64,000 nucleotides of DNA from contig NZ_BROB01000001.1 of NCBI RefSeq assembly GCF_024345185.1, positions 62,001 to 126,000 on the forward strand, in the 5' to 3' direction. The DNA is from Levilactobacillus humaensis (GTDB taxonomy: Bacteria; Bacillota; Bacilli; Lactobacillales; Lactobacillaceae). The first letter of the stretch is position 1. Every line of letters begins with the position of its first letter. Of this stretch, positions 57,589-64,000 are shown piece after piece. The notes under the pieces are model-generated. The model had not been told where the DNA came from and ran no database searches. It worked only from the letters and a program-made list of their open reading frames with translations. The position numbers and the translations under genes were made by a program.

Positions 57589-59379
57589 TTAATCCTTAGC
57601 GGTGTTTTGTAATTGAATCATATCGTAATAGTAACCCTGCTGTTGCATCAGTTCGTCGTTGGTTCCACGTTCCACAATCTTTCCCTGATGAAGGACCAGG
57701 ATAAGATCGGCGTTTTGAATCGTTGATAACCGGTGCGCAATCGCAATGGTCGTCCGGTTTTCTTGAATCCGTGACAACCCCGTTTGAATCATATTTTCTG
57801 TTTCGGTATCCACGTTCGCCGTGGCTTCATCCAAGATCAAAATCTTGGGATCGGTGACTACCGTTCTGGCAAAAGTAATCAATTGCCGTTGTCCGGCAGA
57901 ATATTCGGTCCCCCGTTCCAAGACTGGTGTCGCATAGCCTTGCGGTAACTGCTCGATGAAATCATCGGCCTGAACAAAGTGAGCCGCCCGTTCAACCTGC
58001 GCGTCCGAGATAGCCGGATTAAACATCCGAATGTTGGTCTGAATATCGCCGTAAAAGAGTTGCGGTTCCTGGAGCACGAGCCCCATCTTCTGCCGTAACT
58101 CCTCGGCTGGATATTCCCGAATGTCGCGGTCATCGATTAACACTTGGCCGGACTGGAATTCGTAGAAGCGCATGAGGACGTTAATCGTCGAGGTCTTCCC
58201 GGATCCCGTTTGCCCCACTAAGGCCACGGTCTGTCCCGGTTCTGCGACGAATGACACGTCCTTTAACACCGGATGTTCCTGGTCATAAGCAAACGTCACG
58301 TGGCGAAATTCAATCTTACCTTGCGTAATCTTGGCATCGACCACCGGATGCTGCTGTGGGGCCAGTGTCTGATCATCCACGACACGAAGCACCCGCGAAC
58401 CAGCCACCATCCCATTTTGGAAGTCACTCAGACTATCCATCATGTTACTCATGGGACTATAGAAGTTGTTGAGGTACGTAATGAAGGCGTAAATGACCCC
58501 GGCTGCGACGACCTCATGAAGGCCGCGCATCCCGAAGATCCCCAAAACAATGACGGTTCCCAAAGCATAAAGTAAATTGATGATGGGACTTAACAGTAAG
58601 GAGTTCGTCCGAATCATATCTTTACGAGTATCGTAATAGGCCGCATTGGTCTTCTGAAAGTTTTTGGACGTCCGCTTCTCTTGCCGGAACTCCTGAATCA
58701 CGGTAATTCCAGTAATGGCCTCGGCAAGCTTCGTGTTGAGTTCACTCAGCCGTTCCCGCATTCGCCGATAGACCCGTGAACTGAACCGTTGGTAATACCA
58801 GATCGTCAGGACCAAAAATGGCACCAAGACTAGCGTCCAGAGGGCCACCTTAACATCGGTCGCATACATCGCCGCAAAGGATGACACAACCGCGAAGAAA
58901 GCTAAAACTAACGTATTGAGTAATGCCCAAAAGTTCGAAAACGTCATGGTGTCGTTCATCAACCGTGACAGGATCGACCCACCTGGCGTCTGATCGAAGT
59001 AACGCATCCCTTTTTGATGCAACTCACTGAAGAGTTTCCGGCGAACATTTTCAAGCATGTACTCGGCCCCCATGGTACTGGTGTAGTTCTGCCAGAATTG
59101 CATGATCGCTCGCGTCAACATGCCCAAAAAGTAAATACCGGCAAAGGTCCACATGATCACAAGAGTGGCGTTGTTCGTCCGAAGATACTTATCCATATAG
59201 GTTTGAAGAATCCATGGGAGAAAGACGTTCACCGCACTGATCAGCGCCGACAAGACGACGGAACCGATGAAGAACCATTTGTAAGGAGCAGCGAACTTTA
59301 ACAGTCGCTTGACGACCGTCCACTGTTCCTTGGTGGTCATGCTGTGTGCCCATGCTGATTGTTGGGGCTTATCTGCCAT
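57589..59379 (-). CDS. Multidrug ABC exporter subunit, canonical NBD (LmrD/YheH-like)
   Basis: A 596-residue half-transporter: six membrane helices (about 35-330) followed by one ATP-binding domain. Walker A is VGQTGSGKTST and Walker B is ILILDEATANVD, with the canonical catalytic Glu. The signature motif is the degenerate YSAGQRQL. It complements the upstream subunit, whose signature is normal but whose catalytic Glu is Asp, so the pair forms a heterodimeric exporter with one active site. It overlaps the upstream gene by 11 bases. Confidence 0.93.
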   Translation of the reverse strand: MADKPQQSAWAHSMTTKEQWTVVKRLLKFAAPYKWFFIGSVVLSALISAVNVFLPWILQTYMDKYLRTNNATLVIMWTFAGIYFLGMLTRAIMQFWQNYTSTMGAEYMLENVRRKLFSELHQKGMRYFDQTPGGSILSRLMNDTMTFSNFWALLNTLVLAFFAVVSSFAAMYATDVKVALWTLVLVPFLVLTIWYYQRFSSRVYRRMRERLSELNTKLAEAITGITVIQEFRQEKRTSKNFQKTNAAYYDTRKDMIRTNSLLLSPIINLLYALGTVIVLGIFGMRGLHEVVAAGVIYAFITYLNNFYSPMSNMMDSLSDFQNGMVAGSRVLRVVDDQTLAPQQHPVVDAKITQGKIEFRHVTFAYDQEHPVLKDVSFVAEPGQTVALVGQTGSGKTSTINVLMRFYEFQSGQVLIDDRDIREYPAEELRQKMGLVLQEPQLFYGDIQTNIRMFNPAISDAQVERAAHFVQADDFIEQLPQGYATPVLERGTEYSAGQRQLITFARTVVTDPKILILDEATANVDTETENMIQTGLSRIQENRTTIAIAHRLSTIQNADLILVLHQGKIVERGTNDELMQQQGYYYDMIQLQNTAKD

Positions 59380-61129
59380 CGCCGTTCCCTCCTCTCACTT
59401 GCGTCTCTAATTGCTGTTCAATAAACATGCGGTGATACCAACCATCGTTGGCCATCAATTCGGCATGATTGCCACGTTCGACCACGTGGCCGTCGTTAAG
59501 CACCAGAATTTCATCAGCGTTCATCACTGAACTCAACCGATGTGCCGAAATCACGGTGGTCTTGTTGGCCCGTTCGGCCTTCAGATTGGCTAAGATTTCC
59601 GTCTCGGTCTCGGCATCCACCGCAGACAAGGCATCATCCAGAATTAACAACTCCGGATTGATGAGTAAGGCTCTGGCAATGGCCAGCCGTTGACGTTGCC
59701 CACCGGACAACGAAATCCCTTCCTCACCAACTTCGGTATCGTAACCAGCTGGTAACTGCGAAATTTGCCCAGCTAGATCACTCTTAGCCGCCGCAGCCTC
59801 AACCTCAGCTTGCGTCGCATTGGGTTTAGCAAAGCGGATATTTTCAAAAATGTTGGAAGAGAATAGGAAACTTTCCTGAGGCACGTACCCAATCGCAGGC
59901 AGATAGCTGTCGAGCGCATAGTCCTTGATGTCGTGGCCACCGAAGCTGATCGTTCCCTCATAATTATCAAATTCCCGCAAAATTAATTTCATAATCGTGG
60001 ACTTCCCGGCCCCGACCCGACCGACGATTCCTAAGGTGTGCCCGGCCGGGAGATCGAAATCAACCCGCTGGAGACTGGCGCCCGCATCGTCCGGATAATC
60101 AAAGCGGTTCACGTGATAACTCAGCGTCCCAGTTGGGTGCGTCGTGATGCCGTCCTGGCGGTCGATGATGTGGGTCTTCTGTTCCAACAATTCCATGACC
60201 CGATCGTAACTGGCATTCCCACGTTCCATGGTGTTAAAGAGCATCCCTACGGCAAACATCGGCCAGACCATCATGGCCAGGTAGCTGATAAATGACACCA
60301 GATTGCCAATGGTAATGGTATGGTTGACCACGAAAAGGCCCCCCAACACAATCGTGGCGATATAGGAAACCGAGATGACCAAGGTAATCATCGGGTCAAA
60401 TAAAGAATCCAACCGGTTAACACGACGGTTAATCTTAATGGTCCGGTCGACCTGGCTGTTGAAGTCGGCCACATCGGCGTCCTCCTGCCCCAGGGCCTTG
60501 ATGACCTTGATGCCGCTAATACTTTCCTGGGCCTTGTTATTAAGCCGTGAGAAAGCCTCCTGAGAGGCCCCAAAGGCTCGGTGAATCTTATGACCCAAAT
60601 ACCACGAAATCAGGGCTAAGAATGGAAATGGAATAATTGCCAGTAACGTTAGCCGCCAATCGATCAGGGCCATCATGGCGATCAGAGTGGTTCCCCCGGT
60701 AATGATGGCATCCGCAAACTCGAGGATCCCCCCACCGGCCACCCGTTGAATGGCTTCTAAGTCATTGGTGGCATGGGCCATCAAATCCCCAGTACGGTAG
60801 CGCTGATAGAACACTCGGTCCATCCGCATAAAGTGATCGAACAACCGGTTTCTGAGCAACTGTTCTAGTTTGGCTGCGCCACCCCAGATGGCATTTCGCC
60901 AAAGATAACGGGTCCCATACTGAGCCAACGCGGCCACGGTAACTAAGGTGAGGTCAATGGCTAAGAGCTTCCCCGTCATCGTTTGACCGTGGATACCATC
61001 CACCATGTTCCCAATGATCCGTGGAGGAATTATGGCAATAATCGCGGTCAACAATAGACCCACGATCCCCGTGAGGTACACCCGCCATTCCTGGCGAAAG
61101 TACCACGCTAATTTCCGAAATATACTCAC
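59369..61129 (-). CDS. Multidrug ABC exporter subunit, degenerate NBD (LmrC/YheI-like)
   Basis: A 586-residue half-transporter: six membrane helices (about 15-310), then an ATP-binding domain with Walker A VGRVGAGKSTI, signature LSGGQRQR and Walker B LLILDDALSAVD. The residue after Walker B is Asp rather than the catalytic Glu, the mark of the degenerate site in heterodimeric exporters such as LmrCD and BmrCD. The start is GTG, six bases after GGAGGG. It forms an operon with the gene at 57589-59379. Confidence 0.93.
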   Translation of the reverse strand: MSIFRKLAWYFRQEWRVYLTGIVGLLLTAIIAIIPPRIIGNMVDGIHGQTMTGKLLAIDLTLVTVAALAQYGTRYLWRNAIWGGAAKLEQLLRNRLFDHFMRMDRVFYQRYRTGDLMAHATNDLEAIQRVAGGGILEFADAIITGGTTLIAMMALIDWRLTLLAIIPFPFLALISWYLGHKIHRAFGASQEAFSRLNNKAQESISGIKVIKALGQEDADVADFNSQVDRTIKINRRVNRLDSLFDPMITLVISVSYIATIVLGGLFVVNHTITIGNLVSFISYLAMMVWPMFAVGMLFNTMERGNASYDRVMELLEQKTHIIDRQDGITTHPTGTLSYHVNRFDYPDDAGASLQRVDFDLPAGHTLGIVGRVGAGKSTIMKLILREFDNYEGTISFGGHDIKDYALDSYLPAIGYVPQESFLFSSNIFENIRFAKPNATQAEVEAAAAKSDLAGQISQLPAGYDTEVGEEGISLSGGQRQRLAIARALLINPELLILDDALSAVDAETETEILANLKAERANKTTVISAHRLSSVMNADEILVLNDGHVVERGNHAELMANDGWYHRMFIEQQLETQVRGGNGDGR

Positions 61130-61218
61130 GAACGTCCCTCCTAAGATTAGAATATGATTAAAACATGATTAAATTATAACAGACCTTATAATTCTAGCGG
61201 AAATAATTTTTATTGCAA

Positions 61219-61252
61219 TCAAAAAGCTCGCCCCAGTTAGACTGGGAGCGAG
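61219..61252 (-). terminator. Terminator of yneF
   Basis: An approximately 13-bp stem (GCTCGCTCCCAGT with ACTGGGGCGAGC) is followed on the minus strand by five T. Confidence 0.85.
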
Positions 61253-61269
61253 CCATCGATTAACCCAAT

Positions 61270-61497
61270 TTACTTTTTAGAAGATGATTGTTGTTTCATC
61301 GCATTCATCATTTGATGTAACTTACGTTGTGATGGTTTTTGCCCCATCTGCAACATCATCGCACGTAATTGGTCTTCGTTAATTGGTGGATTATCTTTCA
61401 GATAGTTTTCCATGTACTTACGGGCAGCATAGAAGCCCCCAACAGCACCGGCGATTCCGACGATAATTACGATTAAAATCCAGATCCAGGTTGCCAA
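61270..61497 (-). CDS. yneF: YneF family membrane protein (UPF0154)
   Basis: A 75-residue protein with one N-terminal membrane helix (about 4-25) and the family core YMENYLKDNPPINEDQLRAM. The function is unknown, although it is widely conserved in Firmicutes. The start is TTG, seven bases after GGAGGGG. It lies downstream of the DUF896 gene and upstream of the ABC pair, on the same strand. Confidence 0.93.
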   Translation of the reverse strand: MATWIWILIVIIVGIAGAVGGFYAARKYMENYLKDNPPINEDQLRAMMLQMGQKPSQRKLHQMMNAMKQQSSSKK

Positions 61498-61556
61498 GCT
61501 GATTCCCCTCCTTCATGACGTCATTCAATAAACAATTCTACACAACCTTAAGGCAA

Positions 61557-61590
61557 AATAAAAGAGCGAATCGCTGAAAATGACCCGCTC
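61557..61590 (-). terminator. Probable terminator after the DUF896 gene
   Basis: On the minus strand GAGCGGGTC pairs (with G-U pairs) with GATTCGCTC and is followed by TTTTATTTT. Confidence 0.6.
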
Positions 61591-61596
61591 CCCTGA

Positions 61597-61845
61597 TTAA
61601 TTGTCGCGCAGGCCCTTTTTACGTTGAATATCGCGGACCTTTTCAGGTGTAACTTCTTTGCCTTCCTTATCATAAACCTGGAGCATTTCCACTTGGCTCT
61701 TAAAGCTAGCCCGGAATAACTTCAGATAACGTTGACGCAGTTCGGCACGTTCCGCCTTCTCGGCATCGTTGAGGCCGCTAGCCTTCGCCTTGTGGGCGAG
61801 TTCGTTGATACGGACCAATAAGGTGTCCATTGTTTCTTCTGCCAT
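61597..61845 (-). CDS. DUF896 family protein (YnzC-like)
   Basis: An 82-residue helical cytosolic protein with the family core INELAHKAKASGLNDAEKAE and LRQRYLKLFRASF. AAGGAGG is seven bases before the ATG at 61845. It is divergent from lexA and shares its upstream region, including the SOS box. In Bacillus subtilis the relative ynzC belongs to the lexA-linked yneA operon, so SOS control is plausible here. Confidence 0.92.
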   Translation of the reverse strand: MAEETMDTLLVRINELAHKAKASGLNDAEKAERAELRQRYLKLFRASFKSQVEMLQVYDKEGKEVTPEKVRDIQRKKGLRDN

Positions 61846-61959
61846 GAACAACCCTCCTTATTCAATAGAATCTGTGAAACGTCTTGGCATTGCTGCCCCG
61901 TCTTTTTAAAACCAATCCCTATCTTATCAGGCTTAATTTTAGAATTCAACTAATCTACC

Positions 61960-61973
61960 CGAACATCTGTTTG
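61960..61973 (+). promoter_or_regulatory. SOS box (LexA operator)
   Basis: CGAACATCTGTTTG matches the Gram-positive LexA box CGAACnnnnGTTYG. It overlaps the -35 box of lexA. Confidence 0.85.
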
Positions 61974-61999
61974 AAAAGCCGGTCTACCTATGCTACACT
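61971..61999 (+). promoter_or_regulatory. Promoter of lexA
   Basis: TTGAAA, 17 bases and TACACT. Its -35 overlaps the SOS box, so LexA binding would block it. Confidence 0.75.
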
Positions 62000-62041
62000 A
62001 ACACTAAACTATACTACGAATGACGAACGAGGTGGCATTAC

Positions 62042-62671
62042 ATGACGAAAGCATCAGAAAGCAAACAACTTGCCGTTCTACGTTTCATTTGGGAACGGGT
62101 AAACGAAAAAGGGTATCCGCCAACCGTCCGTGAAATTGGTGAGGCCGTTGCCCTCTCCTCTACCTCGACGGTACACGGTCACATCGCCCGCCTAGAAAAG
62201 AAGGGACTCCTGACGAAGGACCCCACCAAACCACGGGCTTTGGAAGTCACACCTGCCGGATTAGAAGAACTTGGTGTTCACGAGAAACAAACACGGATCC
62301 CTGTTCTGGGCACTGTGACTGCCGGTGAACCTATCCTGGCCGTTCAAGAAGCCACGGACTACTTCCCGGTTCCACCTGAATTCGAACGCGATGATGATCA
62401 GCTCTTCATGTTGACCATCCGCGGGGAAAGTATGATTAACATTGGAATTTTAAATGGTGACCAAGTCATCGTCCGCCGGCAACAATCCGCGGACAACGGT
62501 GATATTGTCATTGCGATGACCGAAGAAAATGAAGCGACTTGCAAGCGATTCTTCAAGGAAGCCGACCATTTCCGGTTACAACCCGAAAATGACACCATGG
62601 CCCCAATCATCTTGAACCATGTCAGCATTCTTGGTAAGGTCGTTGGCCTATTCCGTGACGACGTTCACTAA
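62042..62671 (+). CDS. lexA: SOS repressor LexA
   Basis: A 209-residue self-cleaving repressor. The winged-helix DNA-binding part has [21 protein letters not shown]. The cleavage site is Ala94-Gly95 in VTAGEP, and the catalytic dyad is Ser130 (RGESMIN) and Lys168 (ATCKRFF). It is autoregulated through the SOS box overlapping its promoter, is divergent from the DUF896 gene, and is followed by a strong terminator. Confidence 0.97.
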   Translation: MTKASESKQLAVLRFIWERVNEKGYPPTVREIGEAVALSSTSTVHGHIARLEKKGLLTKDPTKPRALEVTPAGLEELGVHEKQTRIPVLGTVTAGEPILAVQEATDYFPVPPEFERDDDQLFMLTIRGESMINIGILNGDQVIVRRQQSADNGDIVIAMTEENEATCKRFFKEADHFRLQPENDTMAPIILNHVSILGKVVGLFRDDVH

Positions 62672-62685
62672 ACCTAACTAACAGT

Positions 62686-62719
62686 AAAGGCGCGTGCCAA
62701 TTGGCACGCGCCTTTCTTT
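62686..62719 (+). terminator. Terminator of lexA
   Basis: A perfect 15-bp stem (AAAGGCGCGTGCCAA and its complement) is followed by CTTTC. It may also serve the minus-strand gene downstream. Confidence 0.88.
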
Positions 62720-62745
62720 CGGGCAATCATACCCTGATTTTCTAT

Positions 62746-63186
62746 TTAGAATACTTTACCGTGATAATGACTTTCAGGTAACGAATTGAAGTCGTATTCG
62801 GCCAAGTCCTTGGCAGTCTTGAGGTAGGCATGAAGACTCTCAGCCAGCATCAAGTTTAACACCGTGTCCTTTTCATGGAATAACACCACGGGCTTCTTAC
62901 TGTGGAACGCATAGCCAATTTCAAAGGCGGTGCCGGAGTCTACTTGGTCATCAACAAAGTCAGAAACGGCCACCACGACATCGGCGTGGTCAATCTGCGA
63001 CACATCCATTTGGAAGGTCTGTGTGGCCCATTCGGGGGTCCCCACGGTTAAGCCAGGAATTTCGTCCTTCCGGGGGCTAAATACATTATCGACCTGCGGA
63101 TTTTGCTCTAAAGCTGCTTCTACCCGTTCAATCCGAGCGATCTGTTCGTCATCGAAGAAGGGTCCTGCTAAATAAACGTTGGTCAC
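62746..63186 (-). CDS. Nucleoside 2-deoxyribosyltransferase
   Basis: A 146-residue cytosolic enzyme that exchanges bases between 2'-deoxynucleosides, used by lactobacilli for nucleoside salvage. VYLAGPFFDD at the N terminus and the DSGTAFEIGYA segment with the catalytic Glu are diagnostic. It is slightly shorter than the 157-residue enzyme of classical lactobacilli. The start is GTG, six bases after AGAGGAG, with TATAAT about 32 bases further upstream. Confidence 0.9.
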   Translation of the reverse strand: MTNVYLAGPFFDDEQIARIERVEAALEQNPQVDNVFSPRKDEIPGLTVGTPEWATQTFQMDVSQIDHADVVVAVSDFVDDQVDSGTAFEIGYAFHSKKPVVLFHEKDTVLNLMLAESLHAYLKTAKDLAEYDFNSLPESHYHGKVF

Positions 63187-63380
63187 ACTAATCTCCTCTT
63201 TTCTCTAGAATATCGTTATTATACCGGAAAACCGATCACTTAGCGACTGAATTTTAATTAGTATTCGGTTATAATTTGCTAATAAGGCTTTTTTAGGGCC
63301 AAATACCTAACATTATTCGAGTTTATCTGGTTTTAGACTGAGTCTTTCGGTATTGAAATGATTCATGCTATACTGAACCT
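63187..63380 (-). other. Upstream region of the deoxyribosyltransferase gene
   Basis: AT-rich spacer with a TATAAT at 63218-63223 (minus strand) for the gene at 62746-63186. The boundary with the IS element lies near 63381-63389. No coding frame is seen. Confidence 0.4.
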
Positions 63381-63560
63381 AGTCAATTGCCCCTGAATTA
63401 ATCCAGAGGCTTGTCGCTCACGTATCATACGACACAGTAGTCCAACATGCCCGTTAAGACACTCCTACTCGTAGTGGCAACATCATCGGGTAATTGACAG
63501 TTACCCGTTTAACCATCAGGATCTACCCAATGGCTGTTAGCTTTTTAATTTTGGGCCGCT
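63381..63560 (-). ncRNA. Candidate omega RNA / right end of IS200/IS605-type element
   Basis: The sequence downstream of the TnpB stop on the minus strand is rich in hairpins: CGGGTAA/TTACCCG (63487-63507) and CCTCTG/CAGGGG at the end (63390-63409). In IS200/IS605 elements this position encodes the TnpB guide RNA, overlapping the tnpB 3' end and finishing at the right end of the transposon. The bases after about 63385 would be the guide. No homologue could be checked. Confidence 0.4.
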
Positions 63561-64000
63561 TGACGCCGCTCAACCAAACTCGTCCGAGCATCTCAATATT
63601 CATTGCTCCTAAACGGTCATCGTTACAACGATACTGGCATTTTTTACACCAATACTCGTGAGTATCGTGATGCCGATTAGTCTTCTCAACTAGGCCACAC
63701 TTGGGACATCGCTGTGAGGTAAATGCTGGACTCACTTTCACAACGGTACTTTGAATAGCCTGAGCCTTGTACGATAAGAAAGATTCTAGTTGGAAGAAAG
63801 ACCAGGAACGATGGCTGTTTCGTAGAGACTTAGGTAAATCATCCATGTTGAAGGTTACATTGATTAGATCCTCCACCACAAAGAGTGTATGCGTACCATA
63901 TGCCGTAACGAGTGTCTTAGCTAGCCGATGATTCATATCGGTCATCCAGCGGTTCTCTCGTTGAGCTAGTTGCTTCAGTTTTCTCTTGGCAGACGTGGTA
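63523..64000 (-). CDS. tnpB: TnpB (IS200/IS605 OrfB) endonuclease, partial
   Basis: The last 158 or so codons of TnpB, an RNA-guided nuclease carried by IS200/IS605 elements; the 5' part is cut by the right edge, and the frame stays open to it. RuvC-type acidic residues are visible in VVEDLINV and NDDRLGAMNI. The zinc ribbon is CPKCGLVEK...YWCKKCQYRC. It ends at a TAG at 63523-63525, and no internal stop or frameshift is present in the part seen. Confidence 0.85.
   Translation of the reverse strand, partial: TTSAKRKLKQLAQRENRWMTDMNHRLAKTLVTAYGTHTLFVVEDLINVTFNMDDLPKSLRNSHRSWSFFQLESFLSYKAQAIQSTVVKVSPAFTSQRCPKCGLVEKTNRHHDTHEYWCKKCQYRCNDDRLGAMNIEMLGRVWLSGVKRPKIKKLTAIG

Larger units (their letters stand above)
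63381..64000 (-). mobile_element. IS200/IS605-family element, partial
   Basis: TnpB with its structured 3' region runs to the right edge. The left end and any TnpA lie outside the window. The right end hairpin near 63390-63409 is the visible boundary. Confidence 0.6.

Overview
The window looks like a chromosomal segment of a Lactobacillaceae bacterium with moderate GC content. A Levilactobacillus-type (L. brevis group) organism is my best guess, from memory of gene order and protein similarity, not a search. Supporting features are low-GC Gram-positive ribosome binding sites with frequent TTG/GTG starts, a T-box leader on hisS-aspS, CIRCE control of hrcA-grpE-dnaK-dnaJ, a dltXABCD operon, a D-lactate dehydrogenase, a heterodimeric multidrug ABC exporter and a Gram-positive LexA box. 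No rRNA, tRNA or CRISPR array was seen.

Layout. 0-13 kb (mostly minus strand): yitT, msrA, T-box-hisS-aspS, then plus-strand amidase and fructosamine-kinase-like genes, a HAD phosphatase, dtd-rel, a small membrane protein, rsmE-prmA and an orphan. 13-21 kb is the accessory part: mscL; a cell-surface nuclease cassette (sunset-domain membrane protein, NUC1 lipoprotein, small secreted Cys/His protein); several orphan genes; a zinc-ribbon/PH-like/SHOCT protein; and an AT-rich island with a two-gene module resembling the Kiwa anti-phage pair (KwaB-like DUF4868 protein plus a four-helix membrane protein) in reversed order. 21-38 kb: lepA, dltXABCD, hrcA-grpE-dnaK-dnaJ, ribF, truB, rbfA, infB. 38-54 kb: ylxQ-ylxR-nusA-rimP, polC, proS, rseP, cdsA, uppS, frr, pyrH, tsf, rpsB, i.e. 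the standard Firmicute translation/envelope block on the minus strand. 54-64 kb: HAD phosphatase, ldhD, GIY-YIG/trmN6, plsC, the ABC pair, yneF, a DUF896 gene divergent from lexA, a nucleoside deoxyribosyltransferase, and at the right edge the C-terminal half of an IS200/IS605-type TnpB with a structured 3' region that is a candidate omega RNA.

The two most interesting observations are: (1) a family of long intergenic hairpins (four copies, one cut by the left edge) that always begin at or just after the stop codon of the upstream gene, always in that gene's orientation, and whose two full copies differ by compensatory base changes; and (2) the reversed Kiwa-like gene pair in an AT-rich island. 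Also notable are a shared 20-nt leader motif in front of two secreted-protein genes, a strong ribosome binding site facing an ATT codon, a three-codon minicistron before the SHOCT gene, and overlapping Asp/His codons in the T-box.
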